Assembly (NCBI RefSeq): GCF_020080835.1
Contig: NC_058159.1
Location: forward strand, 10,168,001-10,232,000
Length of the DNA stretch: 64,000 nt
From: Cotesia glomerata
Taxonomy: Eukaryota > Arthropoda > Insecta > Hymenoptera > Braconidae
Direction of reading: 5' to 3'
Of this stretch, positions 13,456 through 23,389 are shown piece by piece. The notes beneath the pieces were generated by a model. That model had not been told where the DNA came from. It saw nothing but the letters and a program-made list of their open reading frames with translations, and did no database searches. A program made the translations under genes and the position numbers. Position 1 is the stretch's first letter; every line of letters begins with the position of its first letter.

Positions 13456-14078
13456 ATAGTAAGTTAAGCGAAAATGATATAACTCAGACTGAAATTAATT
13501 CTATAGTATGTAATGAGGAGGTGTTAACTAACAAAAAAGTCATTGCAAATACTTTCAATGATTTTTTTGCTGGTATAGGTGCTAAATTAGCTAGTAATAT
13601 TAATGTTATTGATTGTAATATAGAGAAAAACATCCCATATGTAAGTGATAGTCTCGTTTTACTACCAACGAACCAAAAAGAAACTAAAGCTACTATACGT
13701 GATATGAAAAATAAAGTAGATGGTGTGGATGGGATTAACAGTAAAATTCTTAAAACAATTTCTAAAGATATAAGTACTCCATTAGAACACATTTTTAATA
13801 TTTGCATTAGCAATGGTTGTTGGCCGAATGCTTTAAAAAGTGCAGATGTTGTACCTATCTATAAGTCTGGTGACAAACACTTAACTACTAACTATAGACC
13901 CATATCATTGATTTCAAATTTAGCTAAACTTTTTGAGAAACTCATACATGTTAGATTACTTAATTTTTGCTTGAAAAATAAATTAATTTCAGTTAAACAA
14001 TTTGGATTCATGAAAAGCAGAGGTACAACTGACGCTCTAGCTTATACTTCTAATTACATTTACTCTAATTTAGATTAA
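13430..14078 (+). pseudogene. Reverse transcriptase N-terminal part, ends at an in-frame stop
   Basis: This frame carries the linker between endonuclease and RT and the first RT blocks: the DGINSKILK region, then the VVPIYKSGD and NYRPISLISNLAKLFEK motifs typical of non-LTR RTs near 13850-13940, and a KQFGFMKSRGTTDAL block. It stops at a TAA at 14076-14078. The next RT block continues in the same frame directly after it, so this is a point nonsense change rather than a domain end. Confidence 0.8.
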
Positions 14079-14492
14079 AATTCTCCAACTGTTCTAGCCT
14101 TTTTAGACTTGGCTAAAGCCTTTGACACAGTCAGCCATAAAATATTGATGGATGAACTTTGGAGGTATGGAATTAGGGGCCTACCACATCAACTCTTAAA
14201 ATCCCATCTACATAATAGATCCCAAGTAGTTAAATTAAATAATACTATAAGTGAAACCAGAATTGTTACTGTGGGCTTTCCCCAGGGTACTGTCCTGGGG
14301 CCCCTATTATTTTTAATATATATCAATGATATTTTTAATGTATTACCGGATAATGCCATAGTTTCCTATGCTGACGATACAGCCATATTATGCTCAGGAA
14401 AAAGCTGGCTCATAGTTAAGAATAAATTAATTGAATGGCTACATAAAATTGATTTGTGGCTTAGAGAGAATCAACTCTCTCAATGTAGATAA
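14079..14492 (+). pseudogene. Reverse transcriptase catalytic part
   Basis: Starting just after the stop, the frame contains FLDLAKAFDTVSH (first catalytic Asp), GFPQGTVLGPLLF and YADD at 14367-14378, the metal-binding pair of the polymerase active site. All catalytic residues are present. The frame runs out at 14490-14492. Family-like sequence continues in another frame from about 14480, where a CTCTCTC run makes a slippage indel plausible. Confidence 0.85.
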
Positions 14493-15114
14493 GTCTACGT
14501 TTATAACTTTCGGGAGTTATAAAAATAGTTACCTAACTGATAATAATAAGCCGTTGAAAAGAGTTGAATATTGTAAATATATTGGTATACACTTTTATAA
14601 TCATATGAGATGGGACAACCATACTCTAGAATTATTCAAAAAACTTAAATATTTCACTTTTGTATTTTACAAATTGGCAGGAATTTTAAATTCGCAAACT
14701 ATGAAAATAATCTATCATGGGTTACTCGAAAGCATAATAAACTATAGTATTATTGCCTGGGGTGGTGCTTATGACAAGTCAATTAAGATTATCTCAAATA
14801 TGCAAAATAGATTAAGAAGTAAATTGTGTGTAACTAATGTTAACAACACTCCCCTAGGGATTAGAAAAACTTTCATTACCACTGCGTTATTTTTCTATTA
14901 TCAAGATTGTTTAAATCTATATAATGATAAAATAACTTGTACAAGACATAAGCAACTGTCTCTCCCAAAGATAAGTAAAACAATTTACACACAATATGCT
15001 TACTATGTAGCAATGAAATATTTCAATAAATTACTATCTGAGATGAAAACTATGAATTATAAGAAGAAAATAATACATAAAAAACTGAAAGAATGGATAA
15101 AAATAGATTATTAG
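14480..15114 (+). pseudogene. C-terminal region of the non-LTR polyprotein
   Basis: The 227-codon frame opening at 14431 becomes homologous-looking from about 14480 (SLNVDKSTFITFG) and holds the thumb and C-terminal motifs of CR1/L2-type elements, including a YCKYIGIHF block, the GLLESIINYSIIAWGGAY block and a following MQNRLR. It ends at TAG 15112-15114, which is probably the original polyprotein stop because the 3' UTR and simple-repeat tail follow. Confidence 0.75.
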
Positions 15115-15473
15115 TTGAAAAACGTGATATTAATATAATGTTTAGAATAATATTATTTATAAGTATCATATAAACTATAAAATTTATAAAAACCATTTTA
15201 AATAAGGTCAAACCTGGCTCCGTCAAACTCGGTAGGCTGAAACTCTTAAAGCTTGCACTGTATTATGATTTACTATATTAATTTGTTATTGATAAGAAAA
15301 ATTTTTATAATTCAAAATGTACTCGTTCTATGCACAGGTGCTATACGCACCTCTATAGAAATTTTTTTGTAACGAGAAAAATAAATAAATAAATCAATAC
15401 TGTATTACTTTTACTTACAAAATATCAACTGTGCTAAAATTTATAAAAAAAAAAGTATTTTTCTCAAACTTTG

Positions 15474-15622
15474 TAACTTCCCGCTAAGAAAATCAATGAT
15501 TTTCGAAAAATTGGGAAGTTATTGGTTTTACCCCGTTTTGCAAAAATCGAAATTTCAACAGATCTCGACGTTTTGAAGCCCTAAGAAGCTTTCTTGACTA
15601 TTTTTACGATGATGTCCGTACA

Positions 15623-15688
<66 letters not shown>

Positions 15689-16340
15689 CCTCTTATAACT
15701 TCTGAACGGCTTGACCGATTTGATCACAGTTGGTGTCATTCGAAAGGTCTTCGCCAAACTTAAATTTCCTGTACCTTGGAACCGATTCGGACTAGTAGAT
15801 TTCGAGAAATTGCAAAAAAAAAGAGAAAACAAAAGTTGTTTTTTTCTTGATTTTTTCAAAATATCTCCGAATTGGCTGAACCGATCGACTTCAAAAACTA
15901 ATCAGCTCTTAACCTTGAAAACCCGTATTGATCGCCACCAAGTGCGTCAGAATCGGTTGACGCGTTCGTGAGATATCGTCGAAAAAAATCGAAAAAAGTG
16001 TTTTTTTTGTAATAACTCCGAAATGTTTCATCAGATCAATTTTTTTTGTTCCAAATTTTCTATAGAGTTCAAAAAACTACGTCGATCGCCACCAACCTCG
16101 TGAAAATCAGTTGATTCATTAAAAAAGTTATAGCAGTTTGAGAATTTAAAAAATTATGTTTCATCGAACTTTAATAAGACTTTTGAACTCGGAGAGCTCA
16201 AAATGATACGAAAATGATATTTTTGAGCTCGATGAGCTCAAAAACGTACAATAAGTGCAATTTTGAGCGCTTAAGTATGGAATTAGTGGGAAGTTGCAGG
16301 GATGGCCTTTAGGGTCAACCGTTTTCCTAATTTTTTTATT
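15474..16340 (+). repeat. Family A repeat, copy 1 (with (TG)n)
   Basis: Family A starts with TTAACTTCCCGCTAAG and ends with GCGGGAAGTTGCAGGGATGG followed by GGTCAACCGTTTTCCTAATT and a T run. The ends contain the inverted word AACTTCCCGC/GCGGGAAGTT, but the right end extends about 40 bases further. This copy has a (TG)n tract at 15625-15685. Near the right end it carries GAGCTC-nnn-GAGCTC palindromes. No coding capacity was seen. ORFs over the tract (CVCVCV or HTHTHT) are artefacts. Confidence 0.8.
15625..15685. repeat. (TG)n microsatellite in family A copy 1
   Basis: About 30 uninterrupted TG units lie between CATC and the conserved family A words AAACCTCTTATAACTT. Confidence 0.95.
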
Positions 16341-17164
16341 TTTACTTATAAGCTAAAAAATTTGTAAATCTTAAAAAATTTGTACAAGCTTGCTAATGAA
16401 ATTTCTTCTCATTTTTCATATATATTTATATATATACTTTTTTTTTTGTTAACACGTAATATATAATATGAACTCTACGCCATCCATGTGTAACTAAGTA
16501 GCTTAAAGATTTATTAAATTTACTGGTCGACGTCTCAAACAGATGTGCAGCCTCAGAGTATACAAAGAATATATTTATCAAATTCATTTTAAATATAAAT
16601 TTACTTTATTAAAAATCTTTGCAATTAATATTAATAATAGAAATATGTGTTTTGGAAAATTAAATTCACTGTATCGTTTTAATGAAATGTCTTACTTAAA
16701 TTCGTTTGTATTCAATTTGACTTGACAATGTTTTATATTCTGTATAATTGTATGATGTATTAGGGTATTTCTACCATGAAAAAACAAATTTTTGAAAATT
16801 TGAGCCCTTAGTTTTAATTTTGGATAGTTCTTCCATATTAAATTTTTGTTATTTATTAAGAGCTAGAATTTTAAACCCTTTTATATGAATTCTACAATGT
16901 CAGGTTTTTAGCCAACATATTGATAAAAACTGTTATTAGTAGTAAATATAACGCATTTGAAAAATCAATTTCTTAAAATTCGAAAATGATTCAGAAAAGA
17001 AAAATATTTTTTACGGACTTTTTGAAAGATTCAATTAGTGTCTTATGCTTCGTTGTATTCTTCTTTCGTATATTTCTCAAATTGTAGCTTATTTAATAGC
17101 ACCAAATAAATCTCATAAAACAAAAAACTATTTAACAATCATCCCAGTAGAGTTAAGATACATT
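16341..17164. other. Anonymous AT-rich DNA upstream of the BEL/Pao insertion
   Basis: No gene was recognised. The 60-codon ORF at 16543-16725 has no identifiable feature. The last bases supply the target duplication of the LTR element. Confidence 0.4.
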
Positions 17165-17169
17165 AAGCT
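17165..17169. repeat. BEL/Pao target-site duplication (AAGCT), left copy
   Basis: AAGCT at 17165-17169 recurs at 22920-22924, directly outside the other LTR. The match continues for two bases (CG), so the true duplication is 5-7 bases. Lengths of 4-6 are usual for BEL/Pao. Confidence 0.75.
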
Positions 17170-17849
17170 CGAATAATTACAGAAAGAGCGGAAAAGCGGG
17201 GATCAGGTTTAGGGTTGGATATCTCAATTAAAACGCGTAAATTATTATCAAAAATAACACTAGTAATTTATTTACATTAATTACACTCAATATTTAATAT
17301 TTTTAATAGCGGATTGTTAAGATAAAAGCGGATTTGTAAATTACAGCGTGGGTTGCAAAAGCGAAGCCGGTTGACACGTGGTTGAACACTTTGCCGGCAC
17401 TGAAAAAGCGGTGAAATAAATGCACTGATAACACAATTTACCTATAACAAATTAAAGCGAATTATTAGCGGTTAATTTAAGCAATTTAAATTATAAAAAT
17501 AGCGAAATGCGGTTAATTAACAATAAGCGAAAGTAAAGCGGAATTAATGGCGACTTGTTGCAACGAAAGCGTGGAAGCGAAAGAAAAGATAATTCGTCTT
17601 CTTCCTCGTTGACTTGGAGAAGAAGGCTAATGCGCATGTCCAGCGAGAGCGATAGCCAATCAATAATTCGTTCTATTGATGTCGACATCGATAGCCAATA
17701 GTAAAATTCAATACATGTGGCGTGATCGAGCGGTCGATTGGCGCAAGCGTGTGAAAATTAGCGGGAATGAGCGCTTGTCAGGTGCGTATTGTAAATTTGG
17801 GGAGCCCACAGTGACGTAGTGCTCACTAAGTGGGCCTGTTCACTGAACA
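17170..17849 (-). repeat. 3' LTR of the BEL/Pao element
   Basis: About 680 bases, nearly identical to 22236-22919. On the - strand it begins TGTTCAGTGAACAGG right after the polypurine tract. Differences from the other LTR are one T/C in a T-rich word near 17313, a 4-base length difference in the A-rich run near 17580, and the terminal base at 17170. The + strand contains 20 AGCG words and one CGCT by hand count. Confidence 0.95.
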
Positions 17850-18745
17850 TTCTCCCCGGCGTTGGCGGCTGCGTCGACAAGATCATCCTCTTCATGCGTC
17901 AGTGGCAAGACACAAAGCTTTGTAATTGGGCGTACCAGCTCTGTGTTAACTGTCTTCACAGTTACCACGCGGATTTGTCCATCTGCTCCTGGGTGGACAG
18001 CAATCACTTTGGCTAATGGCCACTTGGTTGGCGGAAGATCCTCAGTGGTGATCAGTACAACTGAACCCACTTTGATCTGGTTGCGTTGATGATGCCACTT
18101 TGAAATGGCCTGGTAGCGGTGGATACAGTCCTGGTAGTAGCGTTTCCAGAAATGTTGCACCATTTGCTGGACTTGTTCCCAGTGCGAGAGCCGAGCAGGT
18201 TGTAAATCTGTCAGCGATGGCTCTGGGACTGCGGTCAATGACTGTCCGATTAAGAAATGACCTGGAGTTAATACAGCCAGGTCAGCAGGATCTTCATTAA
18301 GCGGTGTAAGCGGTCTGGAATTCAATATGGCTTCAATTTGAGCCAGTAGCGTCGAATACTGCTCAAGCGTCAATAGCGAGTCTCCGATTGTTCTTCGGAG
18401 GTGAAATTTAATAGATTTCACAGCGGCTTCCCATTTTCCTCCAAAATGTGGAGCTCCAGGCGGATTGAATTTCCAGTTCGTGCCATCTTGCGCGATCAGA
18501 CTTGATAATTCTCGTAATGTGCGGGATCCTGCTGCGAATAGTCGTTTCAGCTCTTTTTCTGCTCCTACGAAATTGGTTCCACAGTCAGAATATAGCGTGT
18601 GGCAGATACCTCGGCGACTAGTGAAGCGGCGATAAGCGGCGATGAAAGCGGCAGCGGTGTAGTCAGTGACTAGCTCTAGATGAACAGCTGAGCTGAACAT
18701 GCATACAAAGACAGCAATCCAGCCTTTGTATGTTTTACTCCACGT
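17840..18745 (-). pseudogene. BEL/Pao integrase catalytic core and C-terminus
   Basis: The frame from about 18745 downwards contains YSDCGTNFVGAEKEL, with the second catalytic Asp, and GGKWEAAVKSIK, with the catalytic Glu. A C-terminal region with the PLTPLNEDP, LTPGHFLIG and VLITTEDLPPTKWPLAKV motifs of BEL integrases follows. The first catalytic Asp (GLDYAGPI) is in the upstream frame, and the two frames separate at about 18735-18745. The stop codon (17840-17842) lies inside the 3' LTR, ten bases from its edge, so the LTR supplies the end of pol. Confidence 0.85.
17850..17857 (-). promoter_or_regulatory. Polypurine tract of the BEL/Pao element
   Basis: On the - strand GGGGAGAA directly abuts the TGTTCAG start of the 3' LTR. 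This is the expected place and composition of the plus-strand DNA primer and fixes the LTR boundary at 17849. Confidence 0.8.
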
Positions 18746-19130
18746 CCTTGAAACGTTTTTAGCGTGATGGGTCCAGCATAATCGAGTCCTGTATGCAAAA
18801 AGGCTCGAGTTGGCTGTACTCGTGCGGCAGGTAGTTGACCCATCAGCTGTTGAGCGCGTTCTCCACGATGTCTCGTGCAAATTACACAGCGTAGAATAAA
18901 GGATCTGACTGGAACACGGCCTCCAATGATCCAGACAGCTTTGCGTAATTCAGCGAGCGTGAGCTGAGTACCTCCGTGAAGCGTTTTGCGGTGCGAATCA
19001 TCAATCAATATTGATGTAAGCGGTGAATGTCTCGGCAGTATTGCTGGATGCTTCTCTTCTGGGTCCAATAATGCGTTTTTTAAGCGGCCACCGACTCTCA
19101 GGACCCCTGATGGTCGATGAACGGAGTCAG
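18736..19130 (-). pseudogene. BEL/Pao integrase zinc-binding part
   Basis: The 130-codon frame (18676-19068) carries an HHCC-type module: His residues around SHRKTLHGG and the CVICTRH Cys pair. The start of the core (HTGLDYAGPITLKTFQGRG) follows, with the first catalytic Asp. A few residues upstream, around 19127-19140, the frame changes from the RNase H segment. Downstream it drifts out of frame at about 18740. Confidence 0.8.
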
Positions 19131-20161
19131 CTTAGTGATGCTGTTGTTTTTGGCAGATCATCACCATCTTGAAACGTATGAATCTCTCTAGCGAAGTATT
19201 GTCCTTGAGTGAACTTAATCAAGGTCAATTTAGCGCGCTCCAGGTCTGATGGAGTAAGCGGGTAGGCCAGCGAAGATTGTGGAACTCTTTTGAAGCGGTC
19301 GATGACACGATGCCAGATGCTGAGCTTCCTAAGTAATGGAAACAGCTGCGAGTAATGCGATAGTAATTGTTGGAGAAGGCAATTTTCTGCTTTCCAAGTT
19401 ACTAATGTCAGACCTTGGCGTTCTTCTCGATGCGTTGCGTTGTCGGTTGGAGGCTCAAGAGTGGGCCAAGAGGATTCTGGTTCATGAAGCCACGTAGGTC
19501 CATGCCACCAGAGAGCGTGTTGCTTTAGTTTTAGCGTAGGTATACCTCTTGAAGCGCAGTCAGCTGGGTTTTGTTTTCCTGGAATAAATTTCCAGGAGAC
19601 ATCTCGAAGCGTTTCTTGGATTTTTCCCACTCTATTGCGGACGAATGTCTTCCAGCGGGTTGCTGGACTTTTAATCCATGCGAGAGTCACGGCGGAGTCA
19701 GTCCAGAGATTTATCCTGACATTTCCAAGTGACTGAACTTCTTTAACATGAAGTATCAGTTGTGTTAACAACCATGCGGCTGATAATTCCAAGCGTGGAA
19801 TTGTCATAGTCTTCAGCGGTGCTACTTGCGTCTTGGAACACAGAAGTGAGACTTTTGTGTTCCCATCAGCGTCAGTGACTCTCAAATACACAGCGGCAGC
19901 CATAGCGTTCTGCGAAGCGTCTGAGAACCCGTGCAATTCCATAGTTGCTCCGGGTGCTATATTATTCCAGCGTGGAATGCGGATTGACTCTATGTTGCGG
20001 AGATCATCGCGGTATCCAGTCCATTTGTGTATGAGTGATGGTGACAGTTGTTCGTCCCATGACACTCTATCTAACCACAGATCTTGCATGAAGATCTTGG
20101 CTTTGACTACTATTGGTGCGAGAAGTCCTAGCGGGTCATACAGCTTAGCGATTTCAGACAA
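19127..20161 (-). pseudogene. BEL/Pao RNase H and connection region
   Basis: This 344-codon frame opens with EIAKLYDPLGLLAP, the hallmark block after the BEL RT. RNase H catalytic residues follow in order: Asp in HGFSDAS, Glu in IPRLELSAA, Asp in LWTDSAV and Asp in NPADCASRG. All four appear intact. It is the longest uninterrupted piece of pol. It meets the RT frame through two breaks near 20165 and 20253. Confidence 0.88.
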
Positions 20162-20908
20162 AATAGCTCTTTTGTCTTTGGCGTCTCTTGCGGTAGCGTG
20201 TACTTGAACTGGAGAGCGTCAGTGCGTGAATTCCAGTACATGCCCAGGACTTTACTGGTGCATCACTGATTTCTTTAAGAGGTGTATCTAGCTGCTTTTC
20301 TTGAGCGACTTCAGCGAGTAATTTTAGACTATTGCTAGCCCATTTGGCAAGCGGGAAGCAGCCTGCTGCACACAGTGCTTTTGTTTGCACTGCAACCTCT
20401 ATAGCGTCTTCTTCATTGTCTGCTCCACCGTAGATGTCATCTACGTAGCGTGTATCCAACATTGGAGCAACAGCTAGCGGAAATCGGTGTCCTTCATCCT
20501 TCACAAGTTGAATGAGCACACGTACAGCGTCAAAAGGTGCACTAGCGGTTCCGTATGTGACTGTCTTGAGACAGTAAGCGTCTACCAGGTCATTCTCATC
20601 TGTCCAGAGAATGCACTGAAGCGGCCAATCAAGAGAGTCGACCTCAATCTGTCTGAACATCTTGGTGATGTCAGTAGCGAATAGAATTTTATTGCAGCGG
20701 ATTCTCAACATCACGTCAAAAATGTCAATTTGCGTTTTGGGTCCTGCGTGAAGAATATCATTCAATGAAATTCCTGTAGATGTTGCACAGGAACCATTGA
20801 ACACTGTGCGGAGCTTCGTAGTGGCACTATCAAGCTTCAATACCCCATGGTGAGGCAAGAAGTAAGCGTTTGCGGGCAATTCGTTGATTGGAACTCGTAC
20901 CATGTGTC
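20154..20908 (-). pseudogene. BEL/Pao reverse transcriptase
   Basis: Key blocks are FLPHHGVLKLDSATTKLRTVF, FATDITKMFRQIEV with the first catalytic Asp, the TYGTASAPF block, and YVDD at 20436-20447 for the metal-binding pair. The final ~25 residues of the 249-codon frame are out of frame. The natural continuation changes frame at about 20253 and again at about 20165. The N-terminal end joins the protease frame across a break near 20907-20913. Confidence 0.88.
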
Positions 20909-21774
20909 CCTAGTTGAATATATTCTGCCATGAATGCATGATACATGTCAGAATAATCCTTTTCTCGCGACAAGCGAGTTATTAATCTGCGGAGTGACCC
21001 CATGGCTGCGTTGATAGAGTCGCCAAGTTGACTCTCAAGGGCCTTAAGCGGTAATCTCACTACGTAGCGTCCATCAGGCTGTCGATAATGCGTTTGACGA
21101 AAGTGAACTTCACATTCGTCTTCCTCAGCGTCGTTGAGCGATGAAATTCCTGATGGAACTTCTTCCTGTTCCCAAAACTTAGCGATAGCGTCTTGTAATT
21201 CTGTATCAAGTGACGCATGTAATGCTGCGTGTGATGTTGAAGCGGGTTTAGCGGTGACAGCTCCATAAATAATCCAACCAAGCGTGGTGGATTGTGCGAT
21301 CGGAGCATTGCGAGGTCCTCTTTGAATCTCTGCGTTCATGATCTGTGCGGCTGGCGATGCACCTAGAATAATGTCTACAGGACGCGGCTGTAGATACTGC
21401 GGGTCGGCTAGTTGGAGATTCTCCAGATGCGGCCATTTCGGATCAGCGATCACGAACGATGGAAGATCTACCGTCAATGTTGGTAGAATATGCATGCTGA
21501 CATGCATTGATGCGGTCGAATACAGCGAACGAAGCTCAATTGTGCTCACACCTAGTGAGCTTCCTGCGGAGACATTGCCAATGCCCTTGAGCATGACCAT
21601 GTCACGCTGTAGCGGTTGTCCAAGCTTCTTGAAGAGCGACTGTCTCATAAATGAGAGCTCTGAACCTTGATCAATCAACACTCTGGCGGTGATTGGATTA
21701 CCATGATGCGGGCGTACCTGGACTAAGGCGGTAGCTAGCAATACTTGAGCGGAAAGCGGATCTGAAATAATCAA
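20909..21774 (-). pseudogene. BEL/Pao aspartic protease and RT N-terminal linker
   Basis: The frame has a retropepsin-like start with LIDQGSELSF (Asp35-Gln36-Gly37). BEL/Pao proteases of insects often carry DQG or DSG in place of DTG. A VDIILGA motif follows near residue 135, then the TTLGWIIYG block. The later part (RQTHYRQPDGRYVVRLPLK, MYHAFMAEYIQLG) is the usual entry into the RT. The frame runs on to 20830 but leaves the family reading frame at about 20910. Confidence 0.85.
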
Positions 21775-21783
21775 CAGTTAATT

Positions 21784-21990
21784 TCAAGTTGTAAACGGTC
21801 TAAAGGGAACGATTAGTTGCCTGTGCGGAAGATGTAGACTGCGGTGAAGCTGGTTTCGTTGGTGCATCCAAAATGGATGGACATGTGGTGACGTTGACCA
21901 CATTTTCGGCAATCTTGAGCGGTCTTGCAATCTGCGGCGCGGTGCGGAACACGAAAGTTGAAGCACAAATTGCATTTTTCAACTATCTTG
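21784..21990 (-). pseudogene. Gag C-terminal zinc-knuckle remnant
   Basis: Reading the - strand from about 21977 to 21870 gives a Cys/His array of the BEL gag type: CNLCFNF, HRAADCK, CRKCGQRHH. The following linker (DAPTKPASPQ) lies in a different frame, so a frame break separates the two. The matrix and capsid parts of gag are absent: only about 240 bases lie between the primer site and this array, where a full element would have over 1 kb. Confidence 0.7.
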
Positions 21991-22217
21991 TGTAATTCTC
22001 CATAGCGAGGTTATTTAAGGCCCGAAGTCGAGTTTTCAGTCTTAATAAACGGAAAGTTCAGCGTACCGGTGTACGAATGACTATCAGGAGCAGCACCCGA
22101 TGTGCTCTGCGATGCTCCTGACACTCGACCTTTCCTAGCGGTATTACACTTCACTTAACACAGCACAATTTTTAAGCGGAATGATAAATTAATTTAATTG
22201 AGATAGAGCCAGCCTGA
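21991..22217 (-). other. BEL/Pao leader with gag deletion junction
   Basis: The short stretch between the primer site and the zinc-knuckle array has no recognisable gag domain. The deletion junction should lie here. It contains an inverted pair (AGGAGCAGCACCC near 22087, GATGCTCCTGAC near 22111), which may be a leader hairpin. Confidence 0.5.
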
Positions 22218-22234
22218 TCCGGCTCGAGGGACCA
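22218..22234 (-). promoter_or_regulatory. Primer binding site, tRNA-Tyr-like
   Basis: On the - strand the sequence starting TGGTCCCTCGAGCCGGA lies one base after the 5' LTR. It complements 16 of the last 17 bases of insect tRNA-Tyr as I remember it (acceptor strand CGAAGGACCA). The call on tRNA identity is from memory. The position and TGG start are seen directly. Confidence 0.7.
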
Positions 22235-22235
22235 A

Positions 22236-22919
22236 TGAATAATTACAGAAAGAGCGGAAAAGCGGGGATCAGGTTTAGGGTTGGATATCTCAATTAAAAC
22301 GCGTAAATTATTATCAAAAATAACACTAGTAATTTATTTACATTAATTACACTCAATATTTAATATTCTTAATAGCGGATTGTTAAGATAAAAGCGGATT
22401 TGTAAATTACAGCGTGGGTTGCAAAAGCGAAGCCGGTTGACACGTGGTTGAACACTTTGCCGGCACTGAAAAAGCGGTGAAATAAATGCACTGATAACAC
22501 AATTTACCTATAACAAATTAAAGCGAATTATTAGCGGTTAATTTAAGCAATTTAAATTATAAAAATAGCGAAATGCGGTTAATTAACAATAAGCGAAAGT
22601 AAAGCGGAATTAATGGCGACTTGTTGCAACGAAAGCGTGGAAGCGAAAAAAGAAAAAGATAATTCGTCTTCTTCCTCGTTGACTTGGAGAAGAAGGCTAA
22701 TGCGCATGTCCAGCGAGAGCGATAGCCAATCAATAATTCGTTCTATTGATGTCGACATCGATAGCCAATAGTAAAATTCAATACATGTGGCGTGATCGAG
22801 CGGTCGATTGGCGCAAGCGTGTGAAAATTAGCGGGAATGAGCGCTTGTCAGGTGCGTATTGTAAATTTGGGGAGCCCACAGTGACGTAGTGCTCACTAAG
22901 TGGGCCTGTTCACTGAACA
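22236..22919 (-). repeat. 5' LTR of the BEL/Pao element
   Basis: About 684 bases, near-identical to 17170-17849. On the - strand it runs from TGTTCAG to TTATTCA, so it has canonical TG...CA ends. Transcription would start within it and run towards lower coordinates. No clear TATA box was located. Confidence 0.95.
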
Positions 22920-22924
22920 AAGCT
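22920..22924. repeat. BEL/Pao target-site duplication (AAGCT), right copy
   Basis: It matches 17165-17169 and directly follows the LTR end GAACA. Confidence 0.75.
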
Positions 22925-23389
22925 CGATTAAATACTGTAACGGAGTGATCGTTAACCGTTAGAGGCCCCTTATCCGTACCCAGTTAGATCTAAAGACCTC
23001 GTAATCGTAGTTTAAAGTTAGTAAGGCCCCAAGGTGGAGGAGCTGGCGTAGTAGACGTGAGCAGAGCAGAGGACGAAAGAAACGAACAACAAAATTAAGA
23101 AAATTTATTGTGACTGGGCAGCTCGTCGAAGCGACTACGGGAAGATAGAGTTAACCAAGGTAATATAATAATTGAAAAAAAAACAAAGTTAGATTTTACC
23201 GTGAGAAGCTACGAGACGGTGACTAGAGATTTTACCCATCAACGAGGTCTTTCCCGCAGACGAAAAATAAACTAGTAACCGGGACCAGGAGTAGCAGGTC
23301 TTCGAAGGATCAACAAGTTTGGAAAATCCAAAAGTGCACGAGTCATAATGTTCACTTAATTATGATATATTAATAAAATAAAGAATGTA
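22925..23389. other. Unassigned GC-richer segment
   Basis: This block is clearly less AT-rich than the flanks and was interrupted by the BEL/Pao insertion (its left part ends at 17164). It ends with AATAAAATAAAGAATG and an A run, which looks like a polyadenylation region, directly beside a family A copy. No ORF above 60 codons is present. It could be an untranslated exon, a solo LTR or an old repeat. Confidence 0.3.

Larger units (their letters stand above)
12475..15398 (+). mobile_element. 5'-truncated CR1/L2-like non-LTR retrotransposon
   Basis: One element carries, in order, an endonuclease, a reverse transcriptase and a C-terminal region, then a 3' UTR of about 280 bases ending in a TAAA-type simple repeat near 15382-15396. 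There is no ORF1, and the endonuclease lacks its N-terminal part, so the copy is 5'-truncated near 12480, as is usual for target-primed integration. The reading frame is broken at about 13425, at 14076 and at about 14480, so it cannot make a full polyprotein. The clade (CR1/L2/Kiri group) is inferred from motif style only. No clear target-site duplication was found. Confidence 0.85.
17170..22919 (-). mobile_element. BEL/Pao LTR retrotransposon, gag-deleted
   Basis: On the - strand the order is: 5' LTR (22236-22919), tRNA-Tyr-like primer site, short leader, gag zinc-knuckle remnant, protease, reverse transcriptase, RNase H, zinc-binding integrase, polypurine tract and 3' LTR (17170-17849). This protease-RT-RNaseH-integrase order and the motif styles are those of insect BEL/Pao. 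The internal region is only about 4.4 kb because most of gag is missing. The LTRs differ by about one substitution plus a short indel, implying a young insertion. Pol nevertheless has about five frame breaks. The element shows a marked excess of AGCG on the + strand. It would depend on proteins supplied in trans. Confidence 0.92.

Noticed and set aside
17862..21670. ORFs on the + strand across the BEL/Pao element
   Set aside because: They are shadows of the - strand pol frames.
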